Source: DATCYX01 sp963714425
GTDB lineage: Bacteria > Chloroflexota > Anaerolineae > Anaerolineales > UBA4823
DNA: 64,000 nucleotides
Assembly (NCBI GenBank): GCA_963714425.1
Contig: CAVQOI010000008.1
Span: forward strand, 554,866-618,865
Direction of reading: 5' to 3'
Below, piece after piece: positions 56,714-64,000 of this stretch. How positions within the stretch are numbered: position 1 is the stretch's first letter; each line of letters begins with the position of its first letter. A program made the position numbers and the translations under genes. The notes under the pieces are model-generated. The model searched no databases and was not told where the DNA came from. It saw nothing but the letters and a program-made list of their open reading frames with translations.

Positions 56714-57871
56714 ATGAATTTTAAGCGTGCCTTTTTCCTTACGTTTGCTTTTGGGATGTGTATTAGCATTGGGTTTACGGGGGGTTATCTTACTCGAGAG
56801 CATATCAGCTCTAAAAGTAACAGTTTTACGTTGCTAGATGAGGCTTTCGGGATATTGCGTGTTCATGGTCTAAAGCCGATCCCGGATGATTTCACCCTGG
56901 AACACGGCATGATTCGAGGCATGCTTCAATCATATGAGGATCCCTTTACGGTCTTTTTAGAGCCAGTAGAGCATGAGCTCGAGAGCAATGCTCTGCAGGG
57001 CAGTTTTGGAGGAATTGGTGTTCGCTTGATACGGGATTCTCAGGGTGATGTGGTTTTATTCCCATACGCAGATAGCCCAGCAATTCAGGCAGGTATCAAT
57101 GAGGGTGATCGATTAATAACCGTTGACGACTTATCAATTGAAGAGGATTCTACTTTGGAGTCGATTCAAGCCGCTCTCCGTGGCCCAGTGGGAACGCTAG
57201 TTCTTGTAAGCGTATCCAGTCCGCCGTCAAATCAGGCGAGGGAATTTGCAATAAAACGTGCTGAAATTGCCATTCCATCTGTAACCTGGCATCTAGATCC
57301 AGACATTGCTGAGTTAGGTGTTATTGAAATAAATCTGATTGCTGCTAGCACTGTGGATGAAGTAGAGAGAGCGATCAACGAACTAAGCCGTCAAGGAGCC
57401 TCTTCGTTTGTGATGGATTTACGGAATAACTATGGGGGCCTATTAACCGCAGGAGTGGAGATCGTTAGACTATTTCTTAGTGATGGTATTGTAATGGAGC
57501 ACCAATATCGCGGAAAAGATGTTGAGGTTTTCCGTGTTGATCGACGCGGCCCATTTAGTGAACTCCCCCTCGTAGTGCTAGTTAATGAGAATACAGCCAG
57601 TGCAGCTGAAATTGTCGCGGGTGCCTTGCAAGCAAACCATCGCGCTCAAATTATTGGTGCATCGACATTCGGGAAAGATACTATCCAGCTCGTTTTTGAA
57701 TTAGAGGATGGCTCGAGCATGCATGTGACGGCTGCAAGGTGGTGGATTCCTGGCCTTGTGCCTCCAATCGGTGAGTTTGGCTTGCAGCCGGATATCCTCG
57801 TTAAAGATTCACTCGATCCTAAACAATACGACTCTGCGATGAAAATAGCCGCAGAATTATTATTCAGGTAA
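56714..57871 (+). CDS. S41 C-terminal processing peptidase (CtpA-like)
   Basis: A 385-residue exported protease. A hydrophobic N-terminus (FFLTFAFGMCISIGFTGGYL) serves as signal anchor. A PDZ domain covers about 90-170 (GSFGGIGVRLIRD; GINEGDRLITVDD). The catalytic domain has VMDLRNNYGG, then NENTASAAEIVAGAL with Ser near 296 and GASTFGKDTIQ with Lys near 321, the Ser-Lys dyad. ATG 56714 is preferred to an in-frame ATG at 56678 because the latter overlaps a TATAAT (56674-56679) that is the likely -10 box. It starts the operon S41-LCP-smpB-unknown. Confidence 0.9.
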   Translation: MNFKRAFFLTFAFGMCISIGFTGGYLTREHISSKSNSFTLLDEAFGILRVHGLKPIPDDFTLEHGMIRGMLQSYEDPFTVFLEPVEHELESNALQGSFGGIGVRLIRDSQGDVVLFPYADSPAIQAGINEGDRLITVDDLSIEEDSTLESIQAALRGPVGTLVLVSVSSPPSNQAREFAIKRAEIAIPSVTWHLDPDIAELGVIEINLIAASTVDEVERAINELSRQGASSFVMDLRNNYGGLLTAGVEIVRLFLSDGIVMEHQYRGKDVEVFRVDRRGPFSELPLVVLVNENTASAAEIVAGALQANHRAQIIGASTFGKDTIQLVFELEDGSSMHVTAARWWIPGLVPPIGEFGLQPDILVKDSLDPKQYDSAMKIAAELLFR

Positions 57872-57877
57872 ATAACT

Positions 57878-58819
57878 ATGACCTATGACCCTTGGGCGCA
57901 GACACAACCTACACAACCTAGAAATTCAACCTCACAACAACCATTGCGCGCATCTCCACCGCCCGAGTGGATGCGGCAGAAGAAACGAAAGGTGGGCTGT
58001 GGGTGTGGTTGTGGGCCATTTATTGGAGGCATGGCTCTTGCCATAGCCTTTTTTCTCTTCGTCTATGCTTTAGCTCCATTCAGGACTAACCTGTTACTCC
58101 TTGGCATCGATTATACGCCGATAGAAAACGCGATTGGTCGTAGCGATACAATCATGATGGCTACTGTTCTGCCGTTGGAGCCTTACATTGGAACGATTTC
58201 TATACCGCGGGATCTGTGGGTGACAATACCGGGCGTAGGAGAGAACCGGATCAATACAGCACATTTTTTTGCAGAAGGTCAGCAGGCAGGACGCGGACCT
58301 ATCGCGGCTATGGATACCATCCAGCAAAATTTCGGTGTCAAAATGGATTATTTTGTGCGCATACGATTTGATGGTTTCCGCAGTATCGTAACTGCGTTAG
58401 GCGGCGTTGAGGTTGTGCTGGATCGCCCTATGGCTGGTTACCCGGTGGGTAAGCACTATCTCACAGGGCGGAAAGCCCTTGCATTTGCTCGGAGCCGGCT
58501 TGATTCTGACGATTTTTTCCGAATGGAGCAAAGCCAGATTCTCATCAAATCAATCCTACGGACGCTCATGATTCCGAGTACCTGGCCTCGCCTCCCAGCC
58601 GTTATCTTCGCAGCCTCTCAAAACATTGACACAAATATCCCTTGGTGGCAATGGCCCAGGCTTGGGTTTGCGTTATTAAGGGCTGGTCCAGAAGGCATCG
58701 ATTCGCGCAAAATCGATCGTAATATGGTTACCCCCTATACTACCGATCAGGGTGCAAGCGTGCTCTTACCCGATTGGTCTCGGATAAACAACGAGGTTGC
58801 AGAGGTGTTTGGGGAATGA
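57878..58819 (+). CDS. LytR-CpsA-Psr family glycopolymer transferase
   Basis: A 313-residue LCP protein. Residues 1-45 are a cytoplasmic Pro/Gln-rich part, followed by a membrane helix (about 47-70) and the outer LCP domain: LLLGIDYTP, GRSDTIMMATVLPLEPYIGT, ISIPRDLWVTIPGVGENRIN with the conserved Arg-Asp near 112 and Arg later, and KALAFARSR. LCP enzymes attach lipid-linked glycans to the cell wall in monoderm bacteria. Here it may act on the polysaccharide made by 1-10134. It is 6 bp after the S41 protease. Confidence 0.9.
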   Translation: MTYDPWAQTQPTQPRNSTSQQPLRASPPPEWMRQKKRKVGCGCGCGPFIGGMALAIAFFLFVYALAPFRTNLLLLGIDYTPIENAIGRSDTIMMATVLPLEPYIGTISIPRDLWVTIPGVGENRINTAHFFAEGQQAGRGPIAAMDTIQQNFGVKMDYFVRIRFDGFRSIVTALGGVEVVLDRPMAGYPVGKHYLTGRKALAFARSRLDSDDFFRMEQSQILIKSILRTLMIPSTWPRLPAVIFAASQNIDTNIPWWQWPRLGFALLRAGPEGIDSRKIDRNMVTPYTTDQGASVLLPDWSRINNEVAEVFGE

Positions 58820-58847
58820 AAGTTCATTGTGTTAAAATTTGTGCTTG

Positions 58848-59303
58848 ATGGGCATAAAAATTGTCGCCACCAACAGAAAAGCCCGGCATGAATATTTTTT
58901 GCTGGATAGCTATGAAGCAGGGATCGCTTTACTAGGCAGCGAGATAAAGTCTATTCGGGCGGGGCAGATCAGCTTAGCTGAAGCGTACGTTCAAGTAGAC
59001 GGTCGAGAAGCATGGCTGATGGATGCCCATATTGCTCCGTATACCGAGGCAAGTATTTACAATCACGAGCCTCGCCGGCCACGTAAGCTGCTCTTGCACA
59101 AAAATGAAATCCACAAACTCTGGAATGAAGTGCGCAAGAAAGGTGTCACCATCGTACCCACCAAGGTCTATCTTAAAGAGGGCATTGCAAAGGTGGAAAT
59201 CGCTCTAGCAAAAGGTAAACGACTATATGACAAGCGAGAGACGATAGCTAAAAGAGACATGCAACGTGAGCTCGACCGGAGGAATAGCCAGACAAAGGGG
59301 TGA
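58848..59303 (+). CDS. smpB: SsrA-binding protein SmpB
   Basis: A 151-residue SmpB. IVATNRKARHEYFLLDSYEAG, GSEIKSIRAGQISLAEAYV and DAHIAPYTEASIYNHEP are the conserved oligonucleotide-binding fold. The basic C-terminal tail (RETIAKRDMQRELDRR) inserts in the decoding site. It brings tmRNA to stalled ribosomes. The ssrA gene is not in the window. ATG 58848 matches the family start; no strong ribosome site is seen. It lies 28 bp after the LCP gene and 9 bp before an unknown protein. Confidence 0.93.
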   Translation: MGIKIVATNRKARHEYFLLDSYEAGIALLGSEIKSIRAGQISLAEAYVQVDGREAWLMDAHIAPYTEASIYNHEPRRPRKLLLHKNEIHKLWNEVRKKGVTIVPTKVYLKEGIAKVEIALAKGKRLYDKRETIAKRDMQRELDRRNSQTKG

Positions 59304-59312
59304 TTTATTCCT

Positions 59313-60101
59313 ATGGAAAAAGTCTATACAATTAGTAGCATTAACAAGCTTCCGCCTGAGGAAAAAAGAAAAACGTATTCCAGGTTGATCCCTCCAGAAC
59401 TCCTGGAGATGTTTAAAATCAAGCAATCTTGGCTCTTCTCGGGACAAAACAGGATCTTAACATTGAAAGCACCGCCCGGAAGCACGTCGGTGGAGATGGA
59501 ATTGCGCCATGAACCTGATTTTCCGGATCCGGTGCTTTACGGGCATATGACGGATAGTCTCACCTCGCACGTCCATGTGCTACTCTACATATTAAATGAT
59601 CCATCATCTCCACGGTTTAACGTAGATCGATTACCCGATGGTACGTCCACCACATTTGGCACAGGCACTCGAAACATCGGAGCTGAGATCGATGCCATGC
59701 GATATGGCCTGGCTCCTGGACAAGTGCGGAAAGGCTTGCGACTGCTCGGATCGGCTATTAATGCTTTTGAGGTTTTTGTTAATTCTTTGGGTCAAGACCT
59801 CTATTATGCTGAACCTCTTTATTACCATAATGCTGTGATCTTCGAGCGCTATGGTTTCGCTTACCAGCAAGGGAAAAAGCGAATGGAACGTATTCAAAGG
59901 GGTTTTTCACAAGATGGAGATCTGATTGGATCGTTGGGTCGGGATAATCCCTTCAGGAGTCCTCTCACAACGAACAGCATCAGGTTGCGCTCCTGGGCAA
60001 TTCATGACGGCCTACTCGGGGAACCATTTACCAATGTGACAATGTATAAGCAGGTTGGTAAGCACGCAGGCGTGAATACAGTTGGAGATTGTGATTGGTA
60101 A
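59313..60101 (+). CDS. Unknown protein, 262 residues
   Basis: No family recognised. It is soluble, with an N-terminal basic region (KLPPEEKRKTYSRLIPPELL), a beta section with PGSTSVEMELRHEPDFPDPV and HVHVLLYILNDPSSPRFNVD, and a C-terminal part containing IFERYGFAYQQGKKRMERIQ, which recalls the end of GNAT acetyltransferases (YERYGF). The closing residues HAGVNTVGDCDW are unusual. It is 9 bp behind smpB, so it belongs to the S41-LCP-smpB operon, and converges with pfkA 6 bp away. Confidence 0.65.
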   Translation: MEKVYTISSINKLPPEEKRKTYSRLIPPELLEMFKIKQSWLFSGQNRILTLKAPPGSTSVEMELRHEPDFPDPVLYGHMTDSLTSHVHVLLYILNDPSSPRFNVDRLPDGTSTTFGTGTRNIGAEIDAMRYGLAPGQVRKGLRLLGSAINAFEVFVNSLGQDLYYAEPLYYHNAVIFERYGFAYQQGKKRMERIQRGFSQDGDLIGSLGRDNPFRSPLTTNSIRLRSWAIHDGLLGEPFTNVTMYKQVGKHAGVNTVGDCDW

Positions 60102-60107
60102 TTGAGA

Positions 60108-62350
60108 TTAGCCGTCCTTCGGAAAATTTGGACCTGGTTGTGCCAGTACTTTAGCGATGCTACGCAAATCCATCCACCATTGATTTTTAGGTCGTTGATT
60201 TTCGATATCTGCCATGCGGGGGAAATCTTCCAGGTTATGGAATACGATATCTTTCCCCTGCAGACCAATGAAAGCGCACCCTGTCGATCCATCTCGAGCC
60301 TGCTGGATTATGTAATTAATGCTACGAGTCGCCAAGCGAGTAGCCTGGATACGGTCAAATGGGGATGGGTTGCCCCCCTGCTGCAAATGTCCCAGGATTG
60401 ATTGTCGCACATCATACAGATCTCCACCTTCTTCTTCAAAGAGAGCACACATGAAGCCGGTATTGTAAACGACGTTAGCGTCTTCATTTCGAATTAGCAA
60501 TCCCAGGCGTTTGCCTTCACGAAAACCGCTGTTCAAATGCTCAATATCTTTCATCAAATCCTGAAGAGTCACGCCCTCTTCATGGATGTAAACTCTTTCG
60601 GCACCGGTTGCCAGCCCTCCCATCAGGGCCAGATAGCCGCATCTACGTCCCATTACTTCGACAATAAAACAGCGTTTTTGGGCAACAGCTGAGTGTTTGA
60701 TCTTATCAACCGCTTCGACGATATTATTTAGCGCCGTGTCTGCCCCTACGCTGAGCTCTGACCCGGGCAGGTTGTTGTTGATAGATGCAGGTAGTAGAAT
60801 AACGGGAATATTAAAGAGGGGAAATTGCGCCTTTCAAGGAACATCTCGTAAGCCGATTCATACCCATTCCAACCGCCGATGATCAAAAGGCCATCGATTT
60901 GATTGTTCTCGATTGTACGCGCAATATGGTATAAATCGCTCCCGCTTGGAACCTTGCGATTTGTTCCTAATTCGGAGCCGCCTAATGGTGCCCAGCCATT
61001 AACCGTCATCCAACTCATTTCAAATACATCACCTTCGATCAGACCTGAGAAACCATTGCGCACACCAATCATAATCTGACCCTGGTCTAACCCTATGCGT
61101 GTGGCAGCTCGAACAGCAGTATTCATGCCTGGAGCTGGAGATCCAGAGTGCATGATCGCAAAACGGAGTCGTTTTTGGCCTTCTTGGGGAGGGTGGGGTA
61201 ATGCCCGCAACATTGTTTTGAACGTAGTAAATGCTTCGTTGAAGCTGCTGCCCCGCAATTCCATGGCTTGCGCATACTCATGACGATCAATGGCGCGGGT
61301 AACTTCCTGGGTGTTTGTGACACATTCTTTTAGAGAGGTGTGGGTGATGCGGTTTCCCCTTAAGCCGACTACCTGTGGCTCTGCATCCGGAGAGGTATTG
61401 AGCACCATCTCAACAGCTGCATGTCCAAGGAGAGTGCCAAGATTGCGATCAAAAGCGCTCGGCGTGCCACCACGCTGGACATGACCCAGGACGGTTACGC
61501 GCACTTCCTCGCCCATGCACTCTTCGAGGAGCTGAGCGACTTGGGTGCTTCCGATGATATTGCCATACCGATCGCGCGCACCCTCAGCGATAATGACGAT
61601 CGTATCACGCCGGCCTGCTTTGCGACCGGCTTTCAAACGTGAGCACATCACCTCGCCCCAATTATCAACCTCAGGGGGACTTTCTGGGATAAGAACCCAA
61701 TCTGCTCCTGTGGCTAAGGCTCCCATTAAAGCCAGGTAGCCGCAATTTCGTCCCATGACTTTGACAACAAAAGTGCGTTGGTGGCTGTCTGCGGTGCTTG
61801 TGATGGCATCAACCGCCTCGGTGATACGGTGCAATGCGGTATCGGCGCCAATCGTCATGTCCGTCCCGTAAAAATCATTATCAATTGATCCCACTAAACC
61901 AGCAATCAACAGGTGAGGATGCTTATCGGCGATATCCCTGGGGATCGAGCCTTGAGAGGCAAGCTGATTCACGAGCTTAGGCCATTCTTCACGGAAAAGC
62001 TTCGCACCGGTCAAACTGCCATCTCCGCCGATGACAATGAGGTTGTCGATCTCATGCTCCAACAAGTTGCGGGCAGCTTGCAGACGGCCCTCAGGTGTGC
62101 GGAAGTCTTCCGAGCGTGCGGTACCGATAAATGTGCCACCTTTTTGGAGAATTCCCCCAACCGAATCCCATTCCATCTTGCGTATTAGCTTGCCGCCTTC
62201 AACCATACCTTGATAGCCTTCGAGGATTGCATACACTTCAAGGCCGTGATCCAGAGCCGTGCGAACAATTGCGCGCACAGCAGCATTCATTCCTTGTGCA
62301 TCACCTCCGCTGGTCAGAACGGCAACTCGTTTCTTGGCATGCTCAGTCAT
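60108..62350 (-). pseudogene. pfkA: Double-domain 6-phosphofructokinase with a one-base frameshift
   Basis: About 747 codons if repaired. ATG 62350 follows AGGAGGAAC. Residues 1-360 are a complete ATP-PFK: LTSGGDAQGMN, VIGGDGSLTGA near 108 (Gly typical of ATP use), GSIDNDFYGTDMTIGADTAL near 155, VMGRNCGYLAL. Residues about 390-747 are a second PFK copy lacking catalytic residues: GGWNGYES replaces GGDGS and SINNNLPGSE replaces TIDND. That matches the regulatory half of eukaryotic PFK. In the second copy the frame shifts at a G run (60818-60821): one extra G would restore FPLFNIPVILLPASINNN and join it to the frame ending at 60108. Otherwise the protein ends at 60746 after 29 aberrant residues. 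It may be a true mutation or a homopolymer error. Confidence 0.85.
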
Positions 62351-62416
62351 ACGTTCCTCCTGAAGAACTGCGTTTCCTCCCGCGCAAGTATAAACGTTTC
62401 TTCTCCGACCCGTCAA

Positions 62417-62445
62417 TTGAATTTGCGAACGATTTCGTATATACT
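62417..62445 (+). promoter_or_regulatory. Promoter of the ABM-alcohol dehydrogenase pair
   Basis: TTGAAT (62417-62422), 17-base spacer, TATACT (62440-62445); predicted start near 62452. The leader to ATG 62507 is about 55 nt, with GGAGG six bases before the start. Confidence 0.65.
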
Positions 62446-62456
62446 AAATTCGCAAA
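62422..62456. promoter_or_regulatory. Inverted repeat TTTGCGAA/TTCGCAAA around the promoter
   Basis: Perfect 8-base arms at 62422-62429 and 62449-62456, 19 bases apart, framing the -10 box and the expected start. This is how a repressor site is often placed. It lies between divergent pfkA and the ABM gene and could affect both. Confidence 0.5.
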
Positions 62457-62506
62457 ACAAGAGCAAAACTCCAGGAATAATGAATTTCAAAATTTGAGGA
62501 GGCAAC

Positions 62507-62812
62507 ATGTTTGTCGTCCACGTCCATGTACGTGTGAAAGATGGAAAAATCGAAGAGTTTCGCCGGTTAACTGTTGAGAATGCCCGGCACAGTGTACAAG
62601 AACCGGGAATTGCTCGCTTCGATGTGCTGCAACAAAAAGATGATCCACACCGATTTGTTCTGGTTGAAGTCTACAGGACTGCCGAGGACCCAGCTCGTCA
62701 TAAAAAGACCGCGCATTATACTACCTGGCGTGACCTAGTTGAGGAAATGATGGCTGAGCCGCGCAGTAGCGTAAAGTACTCCAACGTTTATCCTGATGAC
62801 CCAGGCTGGTGA
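62507..62812 (+). CDS. ABM-family (antibiotic biosynthesis monooxygenase) protein
   Basis: A 101-residue single-domain ABM protein: FVVHVHVRVKDGKIEEFRRL, the EPGIARFDVLQQKDDP stretch, and FVLVEVYRTAEDPARHKKT with a conserved His. These dimeric ferredoxin-like proteins include YgiN quinol monooxygenase and LsrG, an isomerase of phospho-AI-2. Without cofactor the reaction cannot be told. ATG 62507 has GGAGG six bases upstream. It is 7 bp before the alcohol dehydrogenase gene. Confidence 0.87.
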   Translation: MFVVHVHVRVKDGKIEEFRRLTVENARHSVQEPGIARFDVLQQKDDPHRFVLVEVYRTAEDPARHKKTAHYTTWRDLVEEMMAEPRSSVKYSNVYPDDPGW

Positions 62813-62819
62813 TAACAGC

Positions 62820-63980
62820 ATGATCTTGCCTTTTGAGTTTGCTACTTCGTCGCGCATCATCTTTGGTCGGGGCAAACTGAAAGACATTGGCCAGTATGTA
62901 GAGGGAATGGGGCAAAAAGCACTGGTTGTGACTGGCGAGAGCTCATCGAATTTTGAGAGCCTGGCGAGCCATTTGCTTGCAGATAGTATTCCATTTATCC
63001 GGTATGTCGTCCGCCAGGAGCCAACAACCGTGATGGTTCGTGAAGGCTGTGAGAAAGCAAAAACAAATGGCTGCGATTTTATTATCAGTATAGGGGGTGG
63101 GAGTGCGCTAGATGCAGGAAAAGCAATCTCCGCGCTGCTCACGAATGAGGCGGATGTTTATGCTTATCTGGAGGTGATTGGGGAAGGCAAGCCTCTTAGC
63201 CAGGCTTCAGCGCCATTTGCTGCCATACCAACAACCGCTGGCACTGGGACAGAAGTGACACGCAACGCTGTCTTGCGTTCCCCGAAATATGGTGTAAAGG
63301 TGAGCTTAAGGAGTGCCTCGATGCTTCCGCAACTGGCATTGGTAGACCCATTGCTAAGTATGGCTATGCCGCGTGAGATAACTGCCAGTACTGGATTGGA
63401 CGCATTGACACAACTGGTAGAGCCATTTCTGTGCAATCGACCAAACCCCATCACGGATGCAATTTGCCGAGATGGGATTCGGCGAGCAGCGCGATTTCTG
63501 TATCGAGCATTTGAGCACGGAGATGACTACGAAGCCCGCGAGAACATGGCCTTGGCTGCATTATTGAGTGGGCTTACGCTTGCAAATGCTCGCTTGGGGG
63601 CCGTGCATGGCTTCGCGGGTGTGATTGGAGGGAGCCTGGAAGCCCCCCATGGGGCGATCTGCGCACGATTAATGCCTTACGTCTTTGGGCAAAACTATCG
63701 GGCTTTGACCCAGCGCGAACCAGAGAACAGTAGCCTGGATCGTTTTGATGAGGTCGCTCAAATCCTCACGGGCACAAACAAAGCCCGTGCGCTTGACGCA
63801 GTCGAGTGGCTGGAAGCGTTGTGCTTGGCGATGGAGATACCCGCTTTATCAGACCATGGTTTGCGGCGGGATGATTTCCCTCAGATCATTGAAAAATCGA
63901 TGAACGCCAGCAGCATGAAAGGCAATCCGATAGCTCTTACGGCAGATGAGATGGCAGAAATTTTGGATAAGGCTTTATGA
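62820..63980 (+). CDS. Iron-containing alcohol dehydrogenase
   Basis: A 386-residue group III ADH. The NAD-binding turn IISIGGGSALDAGKAISAL lies near 90-108, TTAGTGTEVTRNAVL near 138-152, and the metal ligands appear in STGLDALTQLVEP (Asp), NARLGAVHGFAGVIGG (His) and LEAPHGAICARLMP (His). It reduces or oxidises an alcohol with NAD(P). ATG 62820 (GGTGAT upstream) is preferred to ATG 62796, which would overlap the ABM gene. Substrate unknown. The last 20 bases of the window hold nothing recognisable. Confidence 0.9.
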   Translation: MILPFEFATSSRIIFGRGKLKDIGQYVEGMGQKALVVTGESSSNFESLASHLLADSIPFIRYVVRQEPTTVMVREGCEKAKTNGCDFIISIGGGSALDAGKAISALLTNEADVYAYLEVIGEGKPLSQASAPFAAIPTTAGTGTEVTRNAVLRSPKYGVKVSLRSASMLPQLALVDPLLSMAMPREITASTGLDALTQLVEPFLCNRPNPITDAICRDGIRRAARFLYRAFEHGDDYEARENMALAALLSGLTLANARLGAVHGFAGVIGGSLEAPHGAICARLMPYVFGQNYRALTQREPENSSLDRFDEVAQILTGTNKARALDAVEWLEALCLAMEIPALSDHGLRRDDFPQIIEKSMNASSMKGNPIALTADEMAEILDKAL

Positions 63981-64000
63981 GCTGATGAATTCATTGGGGA

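Overview
The window reads as a chromosomal segment of a mid-GC anaerobic bacterium, most likely a member of Chloroflexota, class Anaerolineae. This is inferred from gene content only: an NBR1-Ig-type lipoprotein and an SH3-type surface protein with Thr/Pro-rich linkers, a tandem-domain phosphofructokinase, a fused GlpAB, an Hdr/Mvh hydrogenase set, and many ATGA-coupled operons. TGA is used as an ordinary stop throughout. No rRNA, tRNA, CRISPR array, insertion sequence or prophage was recognised, so this looks like core rather than mobile DNA.

Layout. 1-10134: an envelope polysaccharide locus. Three GT4 glycosyltransferases (one cut by the left edge, one broken by an in-frame TGA) and a Wzx-like flippase lie on the minus strand. 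Divergent to them are a giant O-antigen-ligase/TPR protein and a PNPT sugar-phosphate transferase fused to a FlaA1/CapD-like membrane and nucleotide-binding module. 10146-13045: a C45-type Ntn acyltransferase/hydrolase, a creatininase-family protein with an extra degenerate N-terminal half, and a PH/SHOCT membrane protein. 13046-13490 is a gene-free stretch with a candidate structured RNA (own promoter and terminator) and a near-consensus promoter for the PH/SHOCT gene.

13491-19034: an MFS transporter, MrfB exonuclease and MrfA helicase (with an HNH-like insert), plus SufE. 19157-28862: a minus-strand run of DegV, a carboxymuconolactone-decarboxylase-like protein, a DHA2 exporter, an MFS carrier and the glycerol module glpC, glpAB (fused) and glpK. 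29032-34141: NBR1-Ig lipoprotein, FdhD, and a REC-GAF-PAS-GGDEF-EAL c-di-GMP regulator. 34241-38627: GH13 glucosidase, small ferredoxin, YghO-like acetyltransferase and DinB in one tight run. 38757-41847: an unknown protein, a pentapeptide-repeat protein coupled to a sucrase/ferredoxin-like protein, and a secreted two-repeat protein.

41910-50139: the energetic core, transcribed as hdrC-hdrB-hdrA-mvhD-mvhG-mvhA-maturation protease-cNMP domain-GNAT. It encodes a complete HdrABC-MvhADG-type [NiFe] hydrogenase/flavin-bifurcating complex. 50560-54785: transketolase, HEAT-like protein and glucose-6-phosphate dehydrogenase. 54799-60101: zinc-ribbon protein, SH3 surface protein, HesB/IscA, and an S41 protease-LCP-SmpB-unknown operon. 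60108-63980: a eukaryote-like double-domain phosphofructokinase carrying a one-base frameshift, then a divergent ABM monooxygenase and Fe-dependent alcohol dehydrogenase behind a promoter with an inverted repeat.

Together the genes suggest a sugar- and glycerol-fermenting anaerobe: glycolysis and the pentose phosphate pathway feed electrons to H2 through Hdr/Mvh, and a substantial polysaccharide envelope is built. The two broken genes differ from intact versions by single bases and could be real mutations or sequence errors.
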